From contig ML978203.1 of assembly GCA_010015745.1 (NCBI GenBank), forward strand, positions 62,001 through 126,000: a DNA stretch of 64,000 bases, given 5' to 3'. The DNA comes from Setomelanomma holmii (taxonomy: Eukaryota > Ascomycota > Dothideomycetes > Pleosporales > Phaeosphaeriaceae). Positions 33,018-43,034 of this stretch are shown piece after piece (position 1 is the stretch's first letter; each line of letters opens with the position of its first letter). The notes under the pieces were generated by a model. That model had not been told where the DNA came from. It worked only from the letters and a program-made list of their open reading frames with translations, and ran no database searches. Position numbers and translations under genes: made by a program.

Positions 33018-34253
33018 ATGTCTGTTGTAAAGCCAGATAACTTAGTCCTTGTTACGGGAGCGAATGGGTGTGTACTCTCTCCAAAGTCCGTCCAAAGTGA
33101 TCGTAATCTGATTCGGGACGAATAGATACATCGGTGGGGTCACCGTGCAGAAGTTCCTCGAGGCCGGCTTTCGTGTTCGTGAAACCGTTCGCGACCCTTC
33201 CAAACACGAATGGAAGCTCTCCCACTATGGCTCCAACTTCAGTCTTATCGAAATACCAAATATGAGTGCCCCTGGAGCCTTCGCAGAAGCCGTGAAAGAC
33301 GCAAGCGGCATCACGCACATCGCTGCGCCCGTAGGAGAAGTGTAACCACGTGGCTAAAGTCACATGATATCCTATTGTAGTAGGCACTGCCCTGTGGGCA
33401 AGTGCACTTACCTCTGAGCTGAGAGCTCCTGTAACACGAAGATCACAAAACGACAACAGATAGCAATACAATCGTTGATCACAGCCTCCACCCGACACTG
33501 CTCACGCAGTTACAAGAAGGCTACCATCCTGACCCAAACGTTGTATTGCCAAAAGCGCTCCGTTGCGCGCTAGAGCTTCTGGAAGCTGCTGCAAATGAGC
33601 CCTCGGTCAAGAGCGTGATCTATACGAGCAGTCAGGCCGCAGCAATCACGCCTAAGCCTGGGGTGTCTTACCATATCACGGCTGATACATGGAACGAAGA
33701 AAGCAAATCGGCATGGACTGCGCCTGTCGAGCCGAACTTTGCGCGTGGCACTCTGAACTATATGTGTTCGAAGACGGAGACGGAGCAGAAATGCTTCAAG
33801 TGGGTGGAAGAGCACAAGTCCTCTTTCACATTCAACACTGTCTTGCCAAACTTCACCTGGGGACTGACGACACGACCAGATATGACTGGGTTTATGAGCT
33901 CTGCCGCGATCTTGAAGGTTCTCTGGAACGGAAGTGCGGTGCCAGCAACCTTCTTCCCCCCGATGTGGTTCGGTGATGTCGAAGACGTTGCGTTGCTTCA
34001 TGTAGCAGCCTTGATGTAGCCGGATGTGAGAAGTGAGCGCATCTTTGCTATGGCCGGTCCATATACCTATACGGGTATCCTCAACATTTTCAAGAAGACT
34101 TGTCCGGATCGGAAGTTCTTGGACAAGGTCGACAACGAGCGCGCGAATGAACTGCTTAAGAGGCTTGGAAAGGCGAATGGCTTTTCGACGCTGGAAGAGA
34201 CGATAAAGAAGTGGATCACGCAAATGCTTGAAGAAGAAAAGGCTGCTAAGTAG
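33018..34253 (+). CDS. NAD(P)-dependent aldehyde/ketoreductase (extended SDR), internal TAG
   Basis: The traced exons are 33018-33067, 33126-33339 and 33510-34253. The Rossmann motif LVLVTGANGYIGG spans the first intron. Downstream follow VRETVRDPSK, THIAAPVGE, YHPDPNVVLPKAL, SVIYTSSQAA (catalytic Ser strand), NYMCSKTETEQ and VLPNFTWG. This is the dihydroflavonol-4-reductase/yeast Gre2-like branch of extended short-chain dehydrogenases, which reduce aldehydes and ketones. In the catalytic YxxxK the Tyr and Lys are kept (YMCSK). One TAG at 34017-34019 interrupts the frame between HVAALM and PDVRSERIF; the next 77 codons, including FLDKVDNERANELLKRLG, are intact and family-like. A CAG-to-TAG change explains it. 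Truncation would remove part of the substrate domain. The second intron (170 bases) is longer than usual but joins in phase. Confidence 0.78.
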
Positions 34254-34356
34254 GGAAAGCTCTGGCCTGATCTGAGCGTGTTTGTGGAGGCTCAGATGGC
34301 CGCCGCGCTGCCACAAGTAACATGGAATTAGCTGCACGTAATTTCATGCAGAACTC

Positions 34357-34977
34357 TTACTTGACTTCTATCACAATCTCGCCCTCTCCATCCGGATTCT
34401 CGAATCCACTCCAGTACATTTCGAACGTCTCCCTAGTGATATCGTACGCTGAATTTGCTGTTTTTGTGCCTTCACTTCTCTTACATATTCTCGACCAAAG
34501 CAGTTCTTTACCTTCCTCGCCCTCAGCTTTCAGAAAGATCAGTACCGCTCTCGCACCCGCTTCCTGCGCAATCTTGCGGAACTCGTCACGATCTTCCTTG
34601 GCGTAGAAGGACCGCTCACAGATGATGTCTTGCTTCTCGGCTAGGAGCCTGCGAAAGGTGGCTTCATATATTAGGTCTGCTTCTTCGTTGTACTCTTCGT
34701 AGAGTGCCGAAGATGCTTCGTAATCGAGGCCGTAGATGCCGTGATTCCGATGAACGATCTCGTCTATTGAGATGCGGTGAAAAGCGGGATATGCGGCTCG
34801 TATAGCTTTGACGAGTGTCGTCTTGCCCGCTCCTGATCATAATCAGTGAAAGACGTTGCGCAATTTATATGCTGGTATGGTACCCGCGAGACCGCATGTG
34901 ATCAAGACGATTGGGCAATCATCGTCTGGCGGATGCTGCAAGTGGGCCACCAACACACCTTCGACGGCTGAAGTCAT
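34357..34977 (-). CDS. Small P-loop NTPase/kinase-like protein
   Basis: Exons 34977-34884 and 34832-34357 encode 189 residues. The Walker A motif is assembled across the intron as ITCGLAGAGKTTLVKAI. Then follow RISIDEIVHRNHGIYGLDYE, IICERSFYAKEDRDEFRKIA and VLIFLKAEGEEGKELLW, a layout seen in small AAA/zeta-toxin-like phosphotransferases of moulds, commonly labelled ATP-binding protein. The substrate is unknown. The start MTSAVEGVLVAHLQ is the last in-frame ATG before the conserved CPIVLITCG strand; an upstream one at about 35115 would add 46 residues without family character. Intact frame, normal intron (51 bases). It is convergent with the ketoreductase-like gene. Confidence 0.8.
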
Positions 34978-35265
34978 GATGAACGAGATCCTGTAGTACG
35001 ATTTTGGACCTGACTTGGTATACCACTTCTTATGTGTGTTGAAGAATGAATCGACGTCGAGCTTGGGGCTGTGCAAGTGCTGGATCAATGACTCACAACC
35101 ACCACATGCAAGCAATCACGTTGTACAACCCAACAAACTGACGTGAATGGTAACTCTTTTCAGTCGTCGACACGATTTGATATCGTATTTCGTATATGGT
35201 ACACCCGGCATGCAGCCGTTCGACATGTAGCCTATCGAATAAGTAAATAAGCGGGCAATCCTTCC

Positions 35266-36762
35266 TCAGTTCCGCGATCGCCAGGTCGCGTGGCGATGTA
35301 GCAGGTAGTCTTTAGATTCAATGCTCTTCCAGATGCCCCAGAAGCCACCAAGCGGTCATATATTCTTCATTCGCATTCCCAAGCTCTTGTTCACCATCTC
35401 CGTGTACTTGTCAATGTCTACGTGCACCTTATCATATACTGCTGGAAGCGCGCCGTCTGCCCTATACTTCTTCCGTAGCGTCTCGTGCCACTCACGATCG
35501 AACTGCGACCAGAACTCGTCTGTGCTGTAGTACGTATGCGCATACAGCCATTTCATGCCGCCCATCTCGCCAAGTGTCTTCTCAAGCGCACGATTCTTCG
35601 CAAGGTAAGTTGCCGGGTCCTTGGGTCCGAAGCCCCATAGTCCAATGTTCAGCATTTGATCGTCTTTCAGATCGCCTGTAGTATGGGGATGCATTGTCGG
35701 TTGAGGACTTTGCTTGAGCGGACAGAGCCATATTGGCCAAATGTTGAAGGTCTTGTCGGTGTAATGGATGAACTTCTCTGCGTTTGGATAAGGTAACGCC
35801 ATATCCTGCACAATGTATCGTGTTGCAATACCTGACGCATGTAGAGCGCGGTACAGCATGCGCGTATGACAAAAGTCATCTAAAAACCATCGTGTAAAAG
35901 AGTTGAACGGAAAGCGCATGTACTGGAAGGCAGAGCGGCCTACCCAGAACCCGCCACGGTCATAGCGAAACATGTATTCTGCCAATGGTAAATACTCGGT
36001 CACGGGCTCGTTCGATGTACGTGTCGCAGCCTCGACGTGCATGTAGAACCAGGGATCCCATGGGTGGCTGAAGGTCTGCGGCTTCGTATTCGGTGGGATC
36101 TCATCGATCATCTCTCCAGTAACGATCGCGCCATGATCGGTGCTGAACAGTATCCCATCAACGTAGTCGTTCTTTTCTCCTCTCTGGTCCTTGGTGTGTT
36201 CCCGGACCTCTTTTACGGCTTGCGATACACTACGGACTGGCCAATACGTCGTCTTAACATATTTCTTCGCCTCGATGAGCTGCAAGTTGACCATCGTGGT
36301 GACTCCCAGAGTCCCTACGGCACCAGCAGCGCCCCGGAACAAGTCCACGTTCTCTTTCTCAGAAGCTTTGACGATCTCGCCATCGGCTAGAATCATTTCA
36401 ACCTCGTTTATTGTTCTATCGAAGAACCCGAACTTGAAGCTACTGCTCTCTCCAGCAGTTCCAGCGTATCCACCCCCTACAGTAATGCCAGGAAACTCCA
36501 TCACAACTGGCGGGACGAGACCATGTGGCAAAGTAGCTTCGACCAGGCGGTCCATGGCTACATTGGGCTCGACCAGGGCGGTCTTGCTTGCTTTGTCAAC
36601 TTTGATAACATTCCGAAGTTCGCTGATGTCTACGACGCGTTTCTTGAGGCCTGGACGCGTACTATTGGTTGATCCGTGGGATATCCGAAAAGGTTCCTTG
36701 CGTGTGAAGTAATCCTTGACTTTTGATGCCACCTGCAGTACAATGCGCGTATGGCGGTCCAT
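35266..36762 (-). CDS. FAD-binding oxidoreductase of the DHCR24 (sterol delta-24 reductase) type, TGA near C terminus
   Basis: A long single frame starts MDRHTRIVLQVASKVKDYF and has the FAD-binding PCMH pattern: ISHGSTNSTRP, VDISELRNVIKVD, VEPNVAMDRLVEATLPHGL, EFPGITVGGGYAGTAGESSS. The C-terminal domain has FWVGRSAFQYMRFPF, YIVQDMALPY, MHPHTTGDL and GMKWLYAHTYYS. This is the family of Dwarf1/DHCR24 reductases, which act on sterol side chains; mould members are often of unknown substrate. The frame stops with TGA at 35358-35356 after MRMKNI, but the next codons continue in the same frame as PLGGFWGIWKSIESKDYLLH and end with TGA at 35268-35266. The homologous residue at the stop is Trp, so TGG has become TGA. 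The stop leaves 468 of about 498 residues; activity may survive. Confidence 0.87.
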
Positions 36763-37167
36763 GCTGGCGCAAAGAAAGTGAAAGAAACGCCTGGAAATGC
36801 TGACAAGACGCTATTGATACATTGTGATGGTATTCTGCGACCGTGAGTGATGAAGGAACTGCTTGGCGAGTCGGGAGCTATTGAATTTTTGCCGAAGCTA
36901 GTCCCTGTTGGTCTTTCGCTTCGATCCGCTCCTGCCACGCCTGCCTATCATGGTAGGATGCCTCGCCTGCTCTCCTACATCTACACCAGCATCACATTTC
37001 ACGCGAAAGAGAGTATAGTCACACTTAGTCTGAAGGAGATTGTGAAAATAGTACGATCCGGGGCTCATTTACTTGCTACGTACTCGACCCGACGCCATGC
37101 AATGCTTCCTTGTCGTTCACTTCCGTGACACCGCCCAATGCACTTAATCGGTGTGATTCAGCTACTT
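36763..37167. other. Intergenic region
   Basis: About 400 bases between two minus-strand redox genes. It should contain the promoter of the FAD reductase. No feature recognised. Confidence 0.45.
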
Positions 37168-38272
37168 TCATGGCGCTCTCACCACTTTTCGACCAGATAC
37201 TTCATATTTCTGCAGTTCCTGGATGATCTTTGGTGAGTCTGCGAAGTCGTATACTTCGATCTTCGGGGTGATCTTTCCGTGCAGAGCGAGCTGAAGCAGT
37301 TCGTCCATCTGGGCGTTCGTGCCGACCGACGAACCGCGGATCACCAGCCCTACAGTTGTCAGCTCGGAATATTAGAGGGATCGGGTACGACTTACCTCGA
37401 TTCGCGATATGTATCGGAGACATGGGGAACATGAAGGAGGCCGGAGGTAGACCCACGCAAACAAAGACACCGCTGTTTCTGACCAGCTCTGGCGCTTGGA
37501 TATAAGCTCTCTCGCTCCCAGCGACACAGATAACGCCATGTGCACCCTCGCCATCAGTCAAGTCCCTCACAGCCTGCACAACATCTTGCTTCGCAAAGTC
37601 CACGAACGCAGTTGCCCCCATCTCCTTGCTGAGCTTCTCTTTCTCAGCACCGCTGTCGATTGCAATGACCTTGTAACCTTTGATTGCCGCGTACTGAACG
37701 CCAATGTGGCCGAGACCTCCACCAGCACCGACGATAGCGACGAACTCCCCAGGCTGGACCTCAGGCTCGAGCTTCGACACAGCACCGGCAAGGCTCAGTC
37801 CCGCACAAAGCAACGGGGCAGCGACTTCACTTTTCACGCCGTCTGGTATCGTGGTAAGGAAGTCTGCATGCGCGACATAGTACTGCTGCAACGTGCCCCA
37901 GACGCTTCTTCCAGTATTCAATTGCTTCGCACAATGGTTGATATTGCCTTTCTTGCAAGTCGAGCATCCGTTACACGCTTTCCACAGCCACTTCGTCCCA
38001 ACTCGCTTGCCCAACAAGTCTTCCGAGACTCCTGGACCGACCTTGACGACATGTCCGACGCCCTCATGGCCCGGGACGGCGGTGTAGTTCCCGCGGCCTT
38101 CGACGTTCATGCAATCTGAGTGGCAGATACCTGAGCATTCGAGCTTGACAAGGACCTCATTTTCCTTGGGCTGTTGCACTTCGACGTCATTGCGGATTTG
38201 AAGGACGCAATCTGGGCTCGGGTTTTCGATCCATGCCACGGTCTGTTTCGATGGTATTGATTCGGCACCCAT
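37168..38272 (-). CDS. Zinc-dependent alcohol dehydrogenase (yeast ADH type)
   Basis: Exons 38272-37396 and 37349-37168 give 352 residues, the usual size of yeast-type ADH. Catalytic zinc ligands are visible in CSGICHSD, in PGHEGVGHV and in LLCAG. The structural zinc lobe shows four cysteines in CNGCSTCKKGNINHC. The NAD-binding motif is VGAGGGLGHIGVQYA with acidic AIDSG after it, favouring NAD over NADP. The C-terminal exon continues RGLVIRGSSVGTNAQMDELL to VVRAP. The enzyme should interconvert alcohols and aldehydes in the cytosol. The intron (46 bases) has a GTAAGT donor and is needed to reach the family C terminus; reading through gives nonsense. No lesion seen. It heads a run of redox genes on this strand. 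Confidence 0.95.
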
Positions 38273-39748
38273 GGTGATCTTGACTGATGATAGGGAAGGT
38301 GCTGGTAGGCCCCACTAGCGAATTACTCTTCTTTCTACGGCGAAGTTGGCGAGGCGCGCAACAAGTATGACGGAATAACCTTCTGGAGGGCGTTGTGGGG
38401 CTCGCAACACAAAACGTATTCTGAGTGCAATCGCAGAGGACCTTTGCTTCTATGGACGTCTGAAGTCTTATAGGAAAAGTGATGGCCAGGTATCTCCGAA
38501 GCTACCCCGCTGTCGCTGCCCCACGTTCGGAGACCACCGATGAGCCGCCAATCAGAGAGTGTTCAGTTCCGCAATTGAAGCGCGCATCTTGCGGCAGGCG
38601 ATCTCGGCTTCTCTACATCCCATCGCACCTTCCGGTTGCCGTCATCTTCACATCTCAATGCGGCAATTGTCCTGGATCTCGCAAACCTGGAAAGTGGTTC
38701 CAAACTGGCCCAGAACCAGAATTGTCACCACGATAACCATTTCTAGCAGCAGCCTCGTTTTGAAGCACACGGAAATGAACACAAAGTAAGCTGTTGTATG
38801 AGACATCATACATTTCTGGACCACGAAGAGATCCAAGCAAGTCGGAATGTCTAGCTTGCCTTGGTAGCGTTACGAACTCAACTACGTTCACACGCTCATA
38901 ACACTGTGCGTCGAACCAGGAGACGGGCTGCAAGAACGTGCCCTTCGAACCATGAAATACTTATAGTCAGGACGACTCAATGCTGCGATTACAAGACTTA
39001 CCCCGTCGAGCGTTCTTGCAACTTCGACACAATCTCATGGCCTTTCCTTACGGGCCTTCAATTAGCCCATGAACGGAATACGGCTGGCTATGTACTGCCT
39101 CGCAAAAGTCCCGACATGTTGGCATCGCTCAGCTCAGTTCAATTATTCTCGTCGATATCAAGGTTTCGCACGCTTACCGAGTTGGCGGCCGTACTGCCAA
39201 TTTGTAGCAAGCAGTCAAAGTTATTTGGTCATCCGCTTTCTATTGCCAGTGTCGTTCTACCTGCATGTGTTAATGCATTTCAAGTTTATACACCTGCAAT
39301 TGTGTACTCACAGCGTAGACTTAGTTGTTAGGTCTTTTTTTATTACTCGCGCATCGAAGTCCAGCTCCACGTCTGGCGGCGGCGGCGGCGGCGGCGGCGT
39401 CGATGTCATAATTGTAGGTGGCGCTGATGGCAGAAGGCTGGAAATTTGGGAGATCGTGAAGCCAGGAGGGTTTCAGGTTTTGTACCACATAGAGAAGCTT
39501 CTAGATGCGAAAACCAGCACAGCGTCAACTTCTGACGGACTACTCTAATCTTCGCTCAAGATGCGCGACATATGTTAAGCCTGTTCGTCGCAAATGTCGA
39601 GATTCTATGAGGTGAATGTGCACTCTCGGCCAAAGGTACCGAACGCAGTCACGAGGAATTTTCACACGCAAGCAACCGTCTCTACCAGACAAGATTACTG
39701 AAGACGCAGCAGAGTTACAACTGAAAGCAACACCTCAACAACATCGCC
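38273..39748. other. Gene-free region
   Basis: About 1.5 kb. Frames at 38861-39331 and 39069-39548 are open but match nothing and contain a GGC repeat; I do not call them. The left end carries the promoter of the alcohol dehydrogenase. Confidence 0.45.
39375..39399 (+). repeat. (GGC)8 microsatellite
   Basis: Eight GGC triplets, giving a poly-Gly run in one chance frame. Confidence 0.9.
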
Positions 39749-40540
39749 ATGCCACTTAACAACGACAAGGCTGCGGAGATTTTCCTGCGCGCCTTCAAAG
39801 ACTGCGCAAACAACATCATCTCAAGCCTGCCCAACGACGTCAACACGCCCGAAGCCACACGAGCAATCCAAACAATTGCACAGCAGCTAAACGGCGACTA
39901 TGCGCGGCTGATATACGTTGTCGACAGCATACAGGCCCGCATAGCCGAAGACGAGATGTGGGCCGCCAGCGCTGCCATCGACGTCTACGAGCACCTCACC
40001 AGGACCGTCGATCCAAACCTCTCAGCCCCAAGCCTACCTATGCGCGGACCTTACTTGGTTCGCAACGAGCTGATGAAAGCATGTCAAGCGCAGTTCCAGC
40101 ACATGATGGGCCAGCCGATTTGGAATCGTGGTTTCGTCAGGTTTCTTGGACAGCTCTGCACGACGGGTCGGATAACGAGCACGACACCTGGTATTATATG
40201 CCATGTGCTGGATGGCATGCTATCGTCCAAAGTGCTGACCACGGGTGATAAGTTCGATATGCTGGTCAGCTTCTTGCTGCGCGCCGGCCCTTGTCTCGAC
40301 GGACAGGCGAAGATGGGCGAGCATCTTACTGCGAGGATGCAGCAGCTGCAAGAGCGGGCAAAAATGTTCAAGGTGTCGGAGCGGCTTGCGGTGTATGGAC
40401 TGGTACAGCTGAGGGAGCGCGGATGGAGGGTGGAGGAGCTGGAGGAGGGTTCGCGGAGTGAGCAGCAGGTCACTGAAGCAACGTCGGTCTGGATGGCAGA
40501 TATGGGGTTTCCTTCCTTGGGAGACTATAATGGGCGCTGA
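39749..40540 (+). CDS. MIF4G-like protein (eIF4G middle-domain type)
   Basis: A single exon encodes 263 residues. The helical-repeat pattern resembles a stand-alone MIF4G domain: IQTIAQQLNGDYARLIYVVD, then a QxxF segment (CQAQFQHMM), FVRFLGQLCTTGRITS, a helix pair with SSKVLTTGDKFDMLVSFLLR, and VYGLVQLRERGWRVEE, which matches the closing helix of MIF4G (DLRESGW in eIF4G). MIF4G domains bind RNA and RNA helicases in translation, splicing or decay. Here there is no eIF4E-binding region or second domain, so a stand-alone adaptor is likely. A diverged copy follows 357 bases downstream. Intact frame, ATG in a good CCATGCC context. Confidence 0.7.
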   Translation: MPLNNDKAAEIFLRAFKDCANNIISSLPNDVNTPEATRAIQTIAQQLNGDYARLIYVVDSIQARIAEDEMWAASAAIDVYEHLTRTVDPNLSAPSLPMRGPYLVRNELMKACQAQFQHMMGQPIWNRGFVRFLGQLCTTGRITSTTPGIICHVLDGMLSSKVLTTGDKFDMLVSFLLRAGPCLDGQAKMGEHLTARMQQLQERAKMFKVSERLAVYGLVQLRERGWRVEELEEGSRSEQQVTEATSVWMADMGFPSLGDYNGR

Positions 40541-40896
40541 GAGGGGTACCACAGCTTAAGGAAGACGAGGTGTAGGCCAGCGGCCGTATAGCGGGTGGAG
40601 GGAGCGAATGCGTGAATCTTCCAGCAACGAGCCCGAGATCAATTATACCATAAGCTTACTTTCTTGAGATGTTACCAACGTAATCGTCTAAAGTTTTGTG
40701 TCGCCCAACGAGATGCCGAGCCGCCTTTTGACCGCCAGTCCTGGAGTTAGTAGCTGTGGGCAACGCCAAGCCTTGACTGTTCGCCGCACGTGCTCTCAAC
40801 GACGCGCTTCTGCCACCTCAAAGACTCCGATTTTTGCCACAAACATAGAAACTCACTCACCATGTTCTACTACACTCGACGTTCAGTACACAAGCA
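40541..40896. other. Spacer between the two MIF4G-like genes
   Basis: A short 356-base gap. No coding sequence is recognised; it presumably holds the second gene's promoter. Confidence 0.45.
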
Positions 40897-42149
40897 ATGG
40901 ACGCTGACGGATCACCACACCTCTCTGCTCCATACAAGACCCCTGTGGCAACGGTGACTATCGAAACAGCAGTCGCGTCTCTATCACTTGCCGAAAATGT
41001 GTATGAGGACACTTTCGAGTTTCACGAAACCACACGCATGATTCTCGCGGGGCTTGACGTGGACTCCAGCGATGCGGAGCTCGAAAGCTGTGTCAATCTT
41101 GTGATCGAGGCTGTCGGCCGTGATCCAGCCAAGCTGCTGGCTGTCTTTGATATCGTACATGAGAAGGTCATCGACAAGTGGTCCTGGGCAACCGGTCCGG
41201 CCATTAACTTCTACAAGTTGGTCTATCGTGCTGCTGCTTGGACAGCAATTGCTGATACGTCTATTAGGCTGTTCTTTTCAAGAGTAGACATGACTATCGT
41301 CGAGTACGATGAGTTTGGACCTAATACGGAGAGCGGTATCGACGCAGCTGTGAATCATATCATTAACAAATGTGCAGAAGAAATCTATGCAAACGACGAC
41401 TGGGCCTCGGTCCAAGTCCGGTCCATGACCGGCTTTGTGCTTGAAGCTCTCAAACAAGGCGGCAATTTGATCTCGACAAGCGCGGTCGCTTCCCTACTGG
41501 AGTGGATGGTTGAGTCATGGAACATCCTTGTCAACAGCGACAACATGAACGTTTTCGCCAACTTCCTCCGCAGCGCAATTCCCGAGCTGCAGCAGGTCAA
41601 CTCAGAAGGCGGACTACAGGCAGTGTTCACGGGCATACGAGATCTTCCCCGTCAGGCAGAGCTCTGCGATGAGTAGCTGGAGACCATTGGGAGCTTACTG
41701 AGGGAGTTCGATCCGATAGAGCTGGCCGAAGAAGCTAGAGCAGTGGTAGCGACAGCGCCTCCGGACAACGAAGTGAGATCGACATACCTCAAAGCAACCA
41801 ACGTCTCAAGTTGTTCGAAGAGGAGGTAGACTGGAACTGTGCAGAGGTCGACCGTCTCATTAACAAAATCAGCGCGAAGATGAAGATTGGGGCGCCACTT
41901 GAGGTTCGCAAAGAGACTGGAGCCGTGATCGAAGTTATGGTGAACTCGGACATGATCTTCTTCCTGGACAGCAACCTGCACGTCCTCTGGAGCATCCTGG
42001 TTCGCGTTGCTTTGTGCATAGATGCGGCCAACCAAGGTTGGTCACTGCGGCTGACCGCTGCACTCATCACTCTCGGCAATCCCGGTAGAGCACAGAGTAT
42101 GGAGCAGGTCAGAATCATCAGAGGTATACGTCAAGCGTTGGGCAGATGA
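40897..42149 (+). CDS. Diverged MIF4G-like protein with one TAG and one apparent -1 frameshift
   Basis: The first frame (40897-41676) starts MDADGSPHLSAPYKTP and has a segment CVNLVIEAVGRDPAKLLAVF, VIDKWSWATGPAINFYKLV that aligns with residues about 35-85 of the gene upstream, then VRSMTGFVLEALKQGGNLIS and LLEWMVESWNILVNSD. After a TAG at 41674-41676 the frame continues LETIGSLLREFDPIELAEEA. At 41791-41793 (CTCAAAGC) one extra A would carry it into LKLFEEEVDWNCAEVDRLIN and a final 110-residue open stretch ending IIRGIRQALGR. So three pieces may form one protein of about 415 residues. It is more diverged than its neighbour. It may be a decaying tandem copy or a live gene shown with errors; if the TAG is real, the first 259 residues still cover the MIF4G-like part. 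Confidence 0.55.
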
Positions 42150-43034
42150 GACGCGGCTTCCAGATCTGTACCATTCCTGAAGACGAGGAGTCGCCTGCTC
42201 GACATGATAGCATAGAGTGGCTAATGGAGGTTATGTTCTGCACGTTCCGCCAACGCTATTTCGCATGATGAAAGGATGAAGGAGATAGAGAACGCACTTG
42301 AGTCGAAGCATCGACGCGTTGTTGGAAGTCGGCAGCTACCGGATCATAATTGTTTCAGCGGACTGGCGCTGTAGTATAGACGGTACTGCCGTAATGCAAT
42401 CGATACGCGCAGCATACAAGGCTTCGTCCTCCAAAAGCAACCTTTAAATATGTTCAATGCAGCGCGGTGTGATATGCAGCACAGGTTGACAACGACTCAT
42501 AGCTAACGAAGGCGATAGCGTTGGTACTCGTTGGTGCAATACGGCATATCTGACTTGAATGTGAGGTAGATCTCGTCGACGATCAGCTCCAAGCAAACTG
42601 CCAAGCGGAAGAAGTGGTTACGTCAGATGGCCTGTGCGTTTCGCGTCGTTCACGCGTGCCGTCCACCTCTTTCCCCACAAAGCTTAATCATCTTCATGTT
42701 CCTGCAGTCGACGGTTCCTTATGTTTTTCATTCGTTGAGGAGTGATTTACCTGATGATGACATACAGCTTTTCACTTTAGTGAGCTGTCCCTCTCGAACG
42801 ACGGGTGAAGGCGGAGCTTTTGCCAAGACGAGCCCCATCACGCTATGACGATCAACATGAACCTTTGAGACATTTCCATCCATTCCCATCACCTTGCATC
42901 TTTCCCGGTCAACATCGATATCAACTTCGCATCGCGCCTGCGATTGCATCCTTTCAAAGTTGCCATTGAGCAATCCACATTCTTACCGCCGAGGTCGAGT
43001 CTCTAGACTGGGAACGAGCACTTCGTAACTCAAC
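42150..43034. other. Intergenic region
   Basis: About 885 bases with only short unsupported frames. The right end is pyrimidine-rich and probably includes the leader of the F-box gene. Confidence 0.45.

Noticed and set aside
33570..34337. A 255-codon minus-strand frame opposite the ketoreductase
   Set aside because: It mirrors the codon bias of the sense gene and has no recognisable domain.
39069..39548. A 159-codon frame with a poly-Gly run
   Set aside because: The openness comes partly from a GGC repeat; no start context, splice pattern or family match.
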